NCBI GenBank assembly: GCA_902574335.1
Contig: CACGNO010000003.1
Span: 1-52,692, forward strand
Direction: 5' to 3'
Source of the DNA: an uncultured Bacteroidota bacterium
Lineage (GTDB): Bacteria > Bacteroidota > Bacteroidia > Flavobacteriales > Flavobacteriaceae
DNA length: 52,692 nt
In this document: piece after piece, positions 38,206 through 46,330 of the stretch
Numbering within the stretch: the stretch's first letter is position 1
Layout of the letters: every line of letters starts with the position of its first letter
Notes under the pieces: generated by a model
The model's input: only the letters and a program-made list of their open reading frames with translations
Told to the model about the DNA's origin: nothing
Databases searched by the model: none
Translations under genes and position numbers: made by a program

Positions 38206-39323
38206 AATTAAACTCAATTAAAGAGGCACTTGAAGATTTAAAAAATAACAAAGTAATAATTGTTGTTGATGATGAAAATAGAGAAAATGAAGGTGACTTT
38301 ATATATCCAGCCGAGATCATATCAGCTGACGTTGTAAACTTTATGGCTACACATGGAAGGGGTTTAATTTGCGTACCATTAACATCTAATAGATGTAAAC
38401 ATTTAAAACTTGACCCAATGGTTTCAAATAATACTGAGCTAATGCAAACAGCTTTTACAATTTCAGTTGATTTAATTGGCGACGGAGTTACGTCAGGGAT
38501 TTCTGCAAGTGATAGATCAAAAACTATCAATGCTCTAGTAAATGAAAAAACCAAACCCTCTAATCTTGCAAGACCTGGACATATTTTTCCTTTATCCGCT
38601 AAAGATGGTGGAGTATTAAGAAGGACAGGTCATACTGAAGCTGCTGTTGATTTGTCAAGATTAGCTGGATTTAAACCTGCTGGTGTATTATGTGAAATAA
38701 TGAATGAAGATGGAACAATGGCAAGACTTCCGGATTTATTTAAAGTTGCAAATAAATTTGATTTAAAGATTATTTCTATCGAAGATTTAGTTTCATATAG
38801 AATGAAAAACGATAGTCTAATTGATCTTATTGATGAATTTAATCTAAAGACCATATATGGTGAGTTTAATTTGAACACATTTAAGCAAAAAAATAATGAT
38901 CAGATTCATCTTGCTTTATCAAAGGGCAATTGGCTTAAAGATGAACCAGTTTTGTGTAGAGTAAATTCCTTTGGTTCAATTAACAATAGTATTGATGATT
39001 TAGTAATTAATGAGGATCCAATAATTAAAAAAATTACCAAAAAAATAAACAAAGAAGGCAAGGGTGTTATAGTTTTTGTGAATCAAGATTCTGAGGCTAA
39101 ACCAATACTTAACAATATAAATCATTTAAAAACACTTCAGAAGTCTGGAAAAGATTTCAAGCCTTATAAAAAGATGGATGCTAAAGATTTTGGAATTGGT
39201 GCTCAAATTTTACATAAATTAAATGTTTCAAATATCAGACTGTTAACTACTAAGGATAGAAAAATTAAAAGAGTTGGGATGGCTGGTTATGGTCTAAAAA
39301 TAACAGAAACGGTAAATTTTTAG
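38202..39323 (+). CDS. ribB: 3,4-dihydroxy-2-butanone-4-phosphate synthase with degenerate GTP cyclohydrolase II-like domain
   Basis: The product has 373 residues. Residues 1-200 are a complete RibB domain: VDDENRENEGDFIYPAE, THGRGLICVPL, GDGVTSGISASDR, RTGHTEAAVDLSRLAG and CEIMNEDGTMARLPDL. It converts ribulose 5-phosphate to the four-carbon riboflavin precursor. Residues 210-373 align with the RibA half of RibBA, but no zinc-binding Cys triad can be seen. That half is therefore expected to be inactive, as in several Bacteroidota. It is the last gene of the nhaC operon and overlaps the convergent permease gene by 4 nt. Confidence 0.9.
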   Translation: MKLNSIKEALEDLKNNKVIIVVDDENRENEGDFIYPAEIISADVVNFMATHGRGLICVPLTSNRCKHLKLDPMVSNNTELMQTAFTISVDLIGDGVTSGISASDRSKTINALVNEKTKPSNLARPGHIFPLSAKDGGVLRRTGHTEAAVDLSRLAGFKPAGVLCEIMNEDGTMARLPDLFKVANKFDLKIISIEDLVSYRMKNDSLIDLIDEFNLKTIYGEFNLNTFKQKNNDQIHLALSKGNWLKDEPVLCRVNSFGSINNSIDDLVINEDPIIKKITKKINKEGKGVIVFVNQDSEAKPILNNINHLKTLQKSGKDFKPYKKMDAKDFGIGAQILHKLNVSNIRLLTTKDRKIKRVGMAGYGLKITETVNF

Positions 39324-40084
39324 AAAAACCAAAGTTTAATAGCAATTATAACTGCTGATATAACCAAAAATACTTTAACTACACCCTCTCCTTTTTCGAC
39401 GGAAAATCTACTAGCATTCCAACCACCAATCATAGTGCCAATTCCAAGACATAACCCATATGGTAAATCTACTAAACCGTTAAAAAAGAAAGTTAAAAAA
39501 GCTCCAATTGTATATACTAGAACAATTACAACTTTAGTTGCATTTACACGGATTAAATTTAATCTATTATAAAAATGAAGAAATAGCATAATTATAAAAC
39601 CAATTCCTGCATTTATAAAACCTCCATATAAACCAATAAAGAAAAAAACTAAGCATGAAATTTTTAAGTGCTTTCCTTTGAGTCTTACCGATAAGTTTTT
39701 ATTAACAATTCTAGGTTTGAAAATAATTATAGTGATTACTAAAATCATTATAATTGATAAAATTTTATTGAATAATGCATCATTTATTTCAACAGCAATG
39801 TGAGCACCTATAACAGATCCAATTAAGGCAGCTGCACCTGTATATGCACTAAAGGGAAAAGTAGATATGCCCTTGCTTTTAAAGCCCATGTTTGCTGAGA
39901 ATGCTGTCATCATTAATGCTATTCTGTTTGTTCCATTGGCAACATTAGAAGGTAGACCTAAAAAAATTAATATTGGTAGAGTAATAATAGAGGCTCCACC
40001 TGCCATTGTATTAATAATTGAAACAAAAAATCCAAGTAGTATTAAAAATGGGTATTCCCAGGGAATTTCTAACAATAAATACAT
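39320..40084 (-). CDS. TauE/SafE family permease
   Basis: This integral membrane protein of 254 residues has seven or eight hydrophobic helices. The duplicated pattern of the family is visible: FFVSIINTMAGGASIITLPIL and, in the second half, FIGLYGGFINAGIGFIIML with a GLCLGIGTMIGGWNASR turn. Members export sulfite, sulfoacetate or related anions, but the substrate is not predictable. ATG 40084 was taken rather than TTG 40087. It is monocistronic, convergent with ribB and divergent from tRNA-Ser. Confidence 0.88.
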   Translation of the reverse strand: MYLLLEIPWEYPFLILLGFFVSIINTMAGGASIITLPILIFLGLPSNVANGTNRIALMMTAFSANMGFKSKGISTFPFSAYTGAAALIGSVIGAHIAVEINDALFNKILSIIMILVITIIIFKPRIVNKNLSVRLKGKHLKISCLVFFFIGLYGGFINAGIGFIIMLFLHFYNRLNLIRVNATKVVIVLVYTIGAFLTFFFNGLVDLPYGLCLGIGTMIGGWNASRFSVEKGEGVVKVFLVISAVIIAIKLWFF

Positions 40085-40144
40085 CAATAACGAAATTATG
40101 CATATTATTCGTTTATATTTTATTTATTAAAGAAAATTACTTTT

Positions 40145-40152
40145 TATATTTG
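40145..40152 (+). promoter_or_regulatory. Predicted -7 promoter box (TATATTTG) of tRNA-Ser
   Basis: This perfect TAnnTTTG match ends 7 nt before the mature tRNA 5' end, leaving space for a short 5' leader removed by RNase P. Confidence 0.7.
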
Positions 40153-40159
40153 CACCACT

Positions 40160-40244
40160 GGAGAAATGGCAGAGTGGTCGAATGCACTGGTCTTGAAAAC
40201 CAGCGTACCGCAAGGTACCGGGGGTTCGAATCCCTCTTTCTCCG
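40160..40244 (+). tRNA. tRNA-Ser (anticodon TGA)
   Basis: This is an 85-nt class II tRNA. The acceptor GGAGAAA pairs with TTTCTCC. The anticodon stem CTGGT/ACCAG holds the loop CTTGAAA with TGA at 40194-40196. A long variable arm (GTACCGCAAGGTAC) and the T arm GGGGGTTCGAATCCCTC follow. The discriminator is G and the CCA end is not encoded (sequence continues CACTAG). It reads UCN serine codons. Confidence 0.96.
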
Positions 40245-40248
40245 CACT

Positions 40249-40282
40249 AGCCTTGTAATTTATTTATTGCAAGGCTTTTTTT
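40249..40282 (+). terminator. Intrinsic terminator after tRNA-Ser
   Basis: AGCCTTG (40249-40255) pairs with CAAGGCT (40270-40276) around a 14-nt AT-rich loop and is followed by six or more T residues. Confidence 0.8.
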
Positions 40283-40296
40283 ATCTTTAATGTTAA

Positions 40297-40788
40297 ATGA
40301 TCAAAATATTTATTACAGGTGGAACTTTTGACAAAAGTTATGATTATATAAATGGAAAGCTTTTTTTTGAAAAGACTCATTTACCAGAAATGATAAAAAG
40401 AAGTAAATGTCGTTTAGATATTGAAATTGAAACCATTGTAATGAAAGATAGCCTAGATCTAACAACTAAAGATGTTTCAATGATAGTAGATTCATGTAAA
40501 AATGAAAAAAGCAACAGAATAATAATTACACATGGAACTGACACTATTACTAACACAGCAAAGTTAATATCAAATCAAAAACTTATTAATAAAACTATTA
40601 TACTTACTGGAGCTATGATTCCATATGCTTTTGGAAGTTCATCTGACGGTTTTTTTAACTTAGGATGTGCTCTTTCTTTTGTTCAAACATTAACCCCGGG
40701 TGTATATATTACCATGCAAGGAGAATATTTCAAATGGAATGAAGTTGAAAAGAATAATGAAATTGGTGTATTTGAAAGAAAAAAATGA
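40297..40788 (+). CDS. Asparaginase N-terminal-domain protein (single domain)
   Basis: The protein has 163 residues and matches only the catalytic N-terminal domain of class I/II L-asparaginases. It has the nucleophile motif IFITGGTFDK at residues 4-13, the second threonine motif ITHGTDTITNTA and the IILTGAMIPYAFGSSDG-like stretch around residues 105-120. Ordinary asparaginases have about 330 residues with a second domain completing the dimer site. Stand-alone N-terminal proteins exist as a recognised family of unknown substrate. It follows the tRNA terminator with its own start region and ends 57 nt before rocD. Confidence 0.8.
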   Translation: MIKIFITGGTFDKSYDYINGKLFFEKTHLPEMIKRSKCRLDIEIETIVMKDSLDLTTKDVSMIVDSCKNEKSNRIIITHGTDTITNTAKLISNQKLINKTIILTGAMIPYAFGSSSDGFFNLGCALSFVQTLTPGVYITMQGEYFKWNEVEKNNEIGVFERKK

Positions 40789-40833
40789 TGATAACTTTTT
40801 AAATTTTAATAATATTAGAGCAGGTTAAATAGT

Positions 40834-40841
40834 TAATTTTG
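40834..40841 (+). promoter_or_regulatory. Predicted -7 promoter box (TAATTTTG) of rocD
   Basis: This perfect TAnnTTTG match ends 4 nt before ATG 40846, so the rocD transcript is predicted to begin at its start codon. Confidence 0.6.
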
Positions 40842-40845
40842 CTAA

Positions 40846-42075
40846 ATGTTAACTGACCTTGAAAAATCACTAATACAAAAAGAGGAAACTTTCTGCTCTA
40901 ACACATATCATCCACTCCCTGTAGTTTTAAAAAAAGGTAAGGGTGTTTTTGTTTGGGATATTCATAATAAAAAATACTATGATTTTCTTTCGGCATACTC
41001 TGCCGTTAATCAAGGTCATTGTAATGAAAAGATTTTAGATGCTTTTATTAAACAAGCAAAAAAGCTAACCTTAACATCTAGAGCTTTTTATAACAATGAA
41101 TTAGGATCAAGTCTGGAGTATATAACTGACGTTTTTGGATATGATAAGATGCTCCCAATGAATTCAGGTGCAGAAGCTGTTGAAGCAGCAATTAAAATTT
41201 GCAGAAAATGGGGTTATGAAATTAAGAATGTTGAAAACAACAAAGCTAAAATACTTGTATGTAACGGAAACTTCCACGGAAGAACAACTACGGTTGTTTC
41301 ATTTTCTTCCCATCACGGCAGTAAAGAACATTTTGGTCCATTAACAACTGGTTTTGAAATAATTGAGTATAATAACATTAATGAACTTGAATCAAGGTTG
41401 ATAAATGATAAAAATATTGTTGGTTTTTTAGTAGAACCAATTCAAGGAGAAGGTGGTGTAGTTGTTCCTGATGATGGTTATTTAAAAAAATGTAAAAAGC
41501 TTTGTGAAAAACACAATGTTCTCCTCATAGCTGATGAAATTCAGACAGGTGTGTGTCGAACAGGAAAGCTATTAGCTAGTTATCATGAAAAAATACAACC
41601 AGATATTGTTATTCTTGGAAAAGCACTTTCTGGCGGATTCTATCCTGTTTCAGGAGTCTTAACCAGTAAAGAGATCATGAGTGTTATGAAAGTAGGACAA
41701 CATGGTTCTACTTTTGGAGGAAACCCACTTGCATGTGTTGTAGCTAAAGAAGCTATAAAGTTTTCTGTTGACAATAATTTGTCCGAAAAAGCGCATAAAC
41801 TTGGGGTCATGTTTAGAAATTATTTGGATGAAATAAAAGATGATATCCCAATAATGAAATCTGTTAGAGGAAAAGGTTTATTAAATGCAATAGTTTTAGA
41901 TTGTGATGAAAATTCAGAGATTCCCTGGAATATATGTCTAGACATGAGGGATAATGGGTTAATTGCAAAACCTACGCAAGGAAATAAAATTAGATTTGCT
42001 CCTCCACTAGTTATTTCTGAAAAGCAATTAAAAAAAGCTTTATTGATTATAGAAAACAGTCTTCGTAAATTCTAA
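40846..42075 (+). CDS. rocD: Ornithine aminotransferase
   Basis: This class III PLP aminotransferase of 409 residues converts ornithine and 2-oxoglutarate to glutamate semialdehyde and glutamate. YDFLSAYSAVNQGHCNEKI, SRAFYNN, the PMNSGAEAVEAAIK PLP-phosphate region, NGNFHGRTTTVVSFS, LIADEIQTGVCRTG and the lysine in ILGKALSGGFYPVS are characteristic of RocD rather than ArgD. It forms a two-gene operon with the following amidinohydrolase-type gene (5-nt gap), consistent with arginine or ornithine breakdown. Confidence 0.93.
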   Translation: MLTDLEKSLIQKEETFCSNTYHPLPVVLKKGKGVFVWDIHNKKYYDFLSAYSAVNQGHCNEKILDAFIKQAKKLTLTSRAFYNNELGSSLEYITDVFGYDKMLPMNSGAEAVEAAIKICRKWGYEIKNVENNKAKILVCNGNFHGRTTTVVSFSSHHGSKEHFGPLTTGFEIIEYNNINELESRLINDKNIVGFLVEPIQGEGGVVVPDDGYLKKCKKLCEKHNVLLIADEIQTGVCRTGKLLASYHEKIQPDIVILGKALSGGFYPVSGVLTSKEIMSVMKVGQHGSTFGGNPLACVVAKEAIKFSVDNNLSEKAHKLGVMFRNYLDEIKDDIPIMKSVRGKGLLNAIVLDCDENSEIPWNICLDMRDNGLIAKPTQGNKIRFAPPLVISEKQLKKALLIIENSLRKF

Positions 42076-42080
42076 ATTAA

Positions 42081-42989
42081 ATGAACATTCATATTACCAA
42101 TGAAAATCATCGACTTACAGATGTAATTGTTGGCAACTCATTTAGTTTTAAATCAAATATTAATTTTAGAGATTTATATGATCCAATATCATTATTTTAT
42201 TATTTAAGAGGTAAATTTCCCAACAAGTATAAACTCCAAAATCAAATTTCAAATTTCAAAAAAGTATTACTCAAATATGGTGTTAAAATACATGACTTAG
42301 ATATCATAAATACTAATCAAATTTTTGCTAGAGATCTCGGATTTATAATAGAAAATAAATTTTTTATAGCATCTATTTTACCAGATAGAGAAAATGAAAT
42401 TAAAGGAATAAAAAATATATTAAAAAACATTAAAAATGTTATTAAATTACCAAAAGATGCTCATATTGAAGGTGGTGACGTGGTTTTAGATGATGATCAT
42501 ATTTTTATTGGATATTATGGTCAGAAAGACTATAAAAACCAAATTACTGCCAGAACAAATAAAAAGGCTATTAAATTGATTAAAAATCATTTTCCAAATA
42601 AGAATGTTATACCACTTGAATTAATTAAATCCCCACATTTACCTTCCTATAATGCTTTACATTTAGATTGTTGTTTTCAACCAGTTTCTGAAAACAAAGC
42701 TGTTATATGTAAAGAAGCTTTTAAAAATCCATTTGAATTAGACCTTTTAATTTCTCATTACGGAGCTAAAAATATTTTTGAAATTTCACTAAAGGAAATG
42801 TCAAAATTATATTCAAATTTCTTTTCAATAGAGAAAAATATAGTTATTTCAGATAAAAGATTTCATAGACTTAATAAATGGCTAAGTTCAGTAGGTGTTA
42901 AAGTGGAAAAAGTAAATTATTCTGAAGTTTCCAAACTTGGTGGCTTATTTAGGTGCTCTACCCTACCCTTATTTAGAAAAAAAGATTGA
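42081..42989 (+). CDS. Arginine deiminase/DDAH-superfamily amidinohydrolase
   Basis: This is a pentein-fold protein of 302 residues. Landmarks are NQIFARDLGFI (substrate Asp), AHIEGGDVVLDDDHIFIGY (catalytic Glu/Asp), ALHLDCCFQP (catalytic His) and GGLFRCSTLPL at the C-terminus (nucleophilic Cys). Members hydrolyse guanidino or ureido groups of arginine, methylated arginine or citrulline, or transfer amidino groups. Placement directly behind rocD suggests it supplies ornithine or citrulline from arginine. The exact substrate cannot be read from the sequence, and it does not closely resemble the citrulline hydrolase CtlX N-terminus as I remember it. Confidence 0.82.
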   Translation: MNIHITNENHRLTDVIVGNSFSFKSNINFRDLYDPISLFYYLRGKFPNKYKLQNQISNFKKVLLKYGVKIHDLDIINTNQIFARDLGFIIENKFFIASILPDRENEIKGIKNILKNIKNVIKLPKDAHIEGGDVVLDDDHIFIGYYGQKDYKNQITARTNKKAIKLIKNHFPNKNVIPLELIKSPHLPSYNALHLDCCFQPVSENKAVICKEAFKNPFELDLLISHYGAKNIFEISLKEMSKLYSNFFSIEKNIVISDKRFHRLNKWLSSVGVKVEKVNYSEVSKLGGLFRCSTLPLFRKKD

Positions 42990-43062
42990 AATAATTACAA
43001 AATGGTCTATTTATTGATGTAATTATAGTAATACATTTTTTTATAATAAGTTATTTAATGTA

Positions 43063-43070
43063 TAAATTTG
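43063..43070 (+). promoter_or_regulatory. Predicted -7 promoter box (TAAATTTG) before the exported protein gene
   Basis: This perfect TAnnTTTG match ends 4 nt before GTG 43075 and supports the GTG as both transcription and translation start. Confidence 0.6.
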
Positions 43071-43074
43071 TGAT

Positions 43075-43740
43075 GTGAGAATACTTGTTTTTTTTATATT
43101 TATACCTATAGTCGTAATGGCACAGACGAATTTTAACACGTCTGATATGTATGAATCAAATTTTCAATTGGTTCAAAGAGAAATAGCTTCTGTTTATAAC
43201 CCAAAAACTACAACCTTTACAGGTAATAAGTATTTTTATAAAAAATCCAAAGAAGCAGTACTTGTTTTAATTGATGGTGAAGACGCTATAAAAGTCAAAA
43301 CGAATTATAACTTACTTGATCAAACTTTTGACATTGAAGGAGAAGACAATATATTAAAATTAGAACCTAATAAGGTTTTAAAAGTCACATTCAGTGATAG
43401 AGTTTTTGTCTCTAAAAATGGAAAGTTTTATGAATCTATTGAAGAAAATTCTAATTTTTCTTTACTAGCCGATACTTTTCTTGAAGCATTTATACCTGAA
43501 TATCAACCAGGAATTCAGGAAAAACCAGATCCTAGATATAGAAAAAATAATTCTGTTTTCTTATTCTATAATAATAGGTTTACATACATTGAAAGAAGAA
43601 AAAACTTTTTGATTTCTATGTTTAACAAATCCAAAACAAAGGAAATAAACACTTTTTATAAGAAAAATAAAATATCACCGAGAGATAATGAAGAACTTAA
43701 AGATCTATTCATTACTTTTTTTGATTTTCTAAACTTATAA
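43075..43740 (+). CDS. Exported protein of unknown function
   Basis: The product has 221 residues and begins with a clear signal peptide (MRILVFFIFIPIVVMAQ, cleavage after the AQ region), so it is predicted periplasmic. The mature part is a beta-rich segment with charged loops (about 20-150) and a basic Lys/Arg-rich C-terminus with FYKKNKISPRDNEELKDLF. No enzyme motif is visible. It resembles small exported proteins common in Flavobacteriia, possibly LolA- or DUF-like, but I do not recognise the family. GTG 43075 is the only start keeping the signal peptide; the ATG at 43073 is out of frame. It overlaps the convergent aldolase gene by 6 nt. Confidence 0.75.
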   Translation: MRILVFFIFIPIVVMAQTNFNTSDMYESNFQLVQREIASVYNPKTTTFTGNKYFYKKSKEAVLVLIDGEDAIKVKTNYNLLDQTFDIEGEDNILKLEPNKVLKVTFSDRVFVSKNGKFYESIEENSNFSLLADTFLEAFIPEYQPGIQEKPDPRYRKNNSVFLFYNNRFTYIERRKNFLISMFNKSKTKEINTFYKKNKISPRDNEELKDLFITFFDFLNL

Positions 43741-44343
43741 TTCGAGCATCAACTTAGCTCTTCTATTAATTTCTTTCCAATCTTTATTATTTATCAGTTC
43801 ATTTGTTGCGATCCAACTTGCTCCAACACCAATAAAGCATTCATTTTTAACAAAATCCTTGGCATTCATGTCATTGATTCCACCGAGAGCGATAAACTTC
43901 ACATCTAAGGATTTAAAAGGAGAATATATTGACTTAAAGTAAGTCAATCCCCCCAATTGAATAGTTGGAAATAACTTTAAAGTCTTACAGCCTAATTTTA
44001 TTGCAGTATTAATATCTGATGAAGTAGATACTCCAGGAACAAATTTATAATCAATCTTAAATGATTCTTTAATTATTTCAATATCACTACATGGAGATAG
44101 AGCAAAGTTTGCACCAATATCCTTAGCAAAATACAAATCTTCTAAATCTAAAACAGTTCCAACTCCAATATTAAAATCAAGGTTGGTATTTGATATGAGT
44201 TCAATTGCCTTTTTAGCTTCTTTGGTTCTTAAAGTAATTTCTAAATTTCTAATTCCCGAATCAAAAAGACATCTTGCAACATCAACAGCTAACGCAGAAT
44301 TCTCAATTGTAAGGACTGAAATAATTTTATTTTCCTTAAGCAT
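43735..44343 (-). CDS. 2-keto-3-deoxy-6-phosphogluconate-type aldolase (KDPG/KDPGal aldolase)
   Basis: This class I aldolase of 202 residues has the usual length. LEITLRT carries the catalytic Glu, GVGTVLD and FALSPCSD line the barrel, FVPGVSTSSDI follows, and CKTLKLFP holds the Schiff-base Lys. The C-terminal ALGGINDMN and FIGVGASWI bind phosphate. It splits a 6-phospho-2-keto-3-deoxy sugar acid into pyruvate and glyceraldehyde 3-phosphate. It is the last gene of the seven-gene operon and overlaps the kinase gene by 8 nt. The epimer accepted (gluco or galacto) is not determinable by eye. Confidence 0.9.
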   Translation of the reverse strand: MLKENKIISVLTIENSALAVDVARCLFDSGIRNLEITLRTKEAKKAIELISNTNLDFNIGVGTVLDLEDLYFAKDIGANFALSPCSDIEIIKESFKIDYKFVPGVSTSSDINTAIKLGCKTLKLFPTIQLGGLTYFKSIYSPFKSLDVKFIALGGINDMNAKDFVKNECFIGVGASWIATNELINNKDWKEINRRAKLMLEL

Positions 44344-45325
44344 AATTAATTGAATTATTTATTCTAAAAGCTTCTATTTCCTTATCATCAAAGCAGTTTA
44401 CATCCCCAAATTTTGTGTGTGATATTGCAAATGCTGCTGTTGCAAAAGAAACTACTTTTTCAATCGGCCAGCTTTTTAAAAATCCATATAAGGTAGCTCC
44501 TGTAAATGAATCTCCTGCACCTACTCTATCAACATGTTCAAAATTGTATATATTACTTTTATATATTTTACTTTTTTGAAATATTAACCCTCCAATTTGA
44601 TCTTTATTTCTAACTGTCATACATATAGTTGGTATATTATTCACATTTAATATATTTTTTAAAGTCTCCTCAGATTCATTATAAAAGTCATTTAATTTTA
44701 CCTTTGATTTTAAATCAAAAACATGATTAAATGTATTTGAATTAGTAAAAAGAATATCTATATATTTTAAAATTTTCAAGTTAAAATTTTTACTTTCAGA
44801 CCTGGACCATAGATCTTTTCTGTAATTAATATCATAAACAATCTTTATGTCGTTGTTCTTAGCTTTTTCTATTAGCTTAAAAATATTATCGTAGCAAACA
44901 TTTGAAAGTGGTGGTGTGATCCCTGATATAATTATATGAGAACAATTCTTAAGGGATTTATTTATGAACTTATCATTTAATTTGAATTTAGAAAAACTAC
45001 TATTTTTTCTATCGTAAATAATTTTAGATGGTTTATTTTTTGTTCCAGGGATTATGAGGTATTTTCCAAGTCTATTATGATCAATATTAGCGTTGACCTT
45101 TACTCCGTGTGAGTTTAAGAAGGATGTTGCTTTATTACCTATTTCATTTTCTGGAAATGATGATAAAAATTCACAATTATACCCTCTTCTTCCTAAAAAA
45201 GACAATGAGTTAGCTTCAGAACCACCATAAGTACTAAGTAATTTTTCACTAAAAGTTGAAAGAAAATCATAATTTTCAGGGGTCAACCTAAGCATTAATT
45301 CACCATATCCAACAATTTTCTCCAT
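44336..45325 (-). CDS. PfkB-family sugar kinase, 2-keto-3-deoxygluconate kinase-like
   Basis: This ribokinase-fold enzyme of 329 residues starts with GYGELMLRLTPENYDF and TYGGSEANSLSFLGRRGYNCEFLS, as KDG kinases do. The C-terminal DRVGAGDSFTGATLYG contains the catalytic base Asp and anion hole. It is predicted to phosphorylate a 2-keto-3-deoxy aldonate at C6, feeding the aldolase encoded next to it with an 8-nt overlap. It is cytoplasmic. The symporter gene lies 1 nt upstream in the operon. Confidence 0.9.
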   Translation of the reverse strand: MEKIVGYGELMLRLTPENYDFLSTFSEKLLSTYGGSEANSLSFLGRRGYNCEFLSSFPENEIGNKATSFLNSHGVKVNANIDHNRLGKYLIIPGTKNKPSKIIYDRKNSSFSKFKLNDKFINKSLKNCSHIIISGITPPLSNVCYDNIFKLIEKAKNNDIKIVYDINYRKDLWSRSESKNFNLKILKYIDILFTNSNTFNHVFDLKSKVKLNDFYNESEETLKNILNVNNIPTICMTVRNKDQIGGLIFQKSKIYKSNIYNFEHVDRVGAGDSFTGATLYGFLKSWPIEKVVSFATAAFAISHTKFGDVNCFDDKEIEAFRINNSINYA

Positions 45326-45326
45326 A

Positions 45327-46328
45327 TTATACAGAATTTCCTAACCCTAAAACAACTGCAGAAATGATTAATACGAATAAACCAATCAATAATTTATTGA
45401 AAGGTTTTTGTGCATTATCCCATTCACCAGCATTGTATGCCCAATAATTACTGATAATTAGAGATAAACCTAATAATATGGGCCAACCGATAACTGGACC
45501 AATTTCACCAAGTAAAGCAGCTCCTTGGCCGTAAACACCTAAGGCAGCAAACCAACAAAAACCTGCAATTAATGACCATTTATAAGCATTCAGTGAATTT
45601 TTCAAACTAAAAGTACTCCATGAATTATTTTTAAATAAAAGCAGTACAGCGTATGTGAAATTCATAATAAAAGCACCCCATAAAACAACGACCCATGCAG
45701 CAAGACTTGAATTTCTAGTAATAACTCCAAATTCTTGAGCTTTTTCTGCAATTGGAGCAGCATTTGCAAAACCAACATTCAATAAGGATGATAGCAATCC
45801 ACATGTTACAGCAATCAACAATCCTTTTAATATATTTTTAGATTTACTTGAGGAATTAATTAATTTGTCTCTATCAATTCCGGCTTTTGCTGTAATGGCA
45901 ACCCCAATTAGTGATATTATTAAACCTCCTATTATGTAAGGAAATGATGGTTGAGAAGTAGCATTCTCAATCTGAAAGAGTGGAATTAAACTACCAGCAG
46001 ATCCTGCAAGACCCATAACAATTCCCATTGTAAGAGATAAGCCAATGTAAGGGACACTAACACCAAACATTATACCTCCAATTCCCCACAAAAAACCATA
46101 TAGCATTGCAGAATAAATAGCATCTTTTGGAGAACTAGCTATAATGTCAAACAAATCTGGAATTACAATATATGCCCAAATCATTGGGAATAAAATCATA
46201 GCGACTAAAACGTGAATCACCCACCATGATTCCCATGACATTGGATTCATATATTTCATTCCTAAACCGAACGTTCCTTGAAAAAAACTTGCAAAAATTA
46301 ATAGTAAAAAAGGTAAAAATAGTTCCAT
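45327..46328 (-). CDS. RhaT-like sugar:proton symporter (DMT superfamily)
   Basis: This membrane protein of 333 residues has ten hydrophobic helices. The ASFFQGTFGLGMKYMNPMSWESWWV start, LWGIGGIMFGVSVPYIGLSLTMGIV, and ISNYWAYNAGEWDNA near the C-terminus match L-rhamnose/proton symporter-like proteins. In this operon it would import the monosaccharide or sugar acid released by the beta-helix enzymes and sulfatases. RhaT-like proteins are not restricted to rhamnose, and no rhamnose isomerase or kinase is nearby, so another sugar is likely. Confidence 0.87.
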   Translation of the reverse strand: MELFLPFLLLIFASFFQGTFGLGMKYMNPMSWESWWVIHVLVAMILFPMIWAYIVIPDLFDIIASSPKDAIYSAMLYGFLWGIGGIMFGVSVPYIGLSLTMGIVMGLAGSAGSLIPLFQIENATSQPSFPYIIGGLIISLIGVAITAKAGIDRDKLINSSSKSKNILKGLLIAVTCGLLSSLLNVGFANAAPIAEKAQEFGVITRNSSLAAWVVVLWGAFIMNFTYAVLLLFKNNSWSTFSLKNSLNAYKWSLIAGFCWFAALGVYGQGAALLGEIGPVIGWPILLGLSLIISNYWAYNAGEWDNAQKPFNKLLIGLFVLIISAVVLGLGNSV

Positions 46329-46330
46329 AG

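Noticed and set aside
40018-40290. 90-codon ORF spanning the tRNA-Ser
   Set aside because: It translates the tRNA itself and its terminator.
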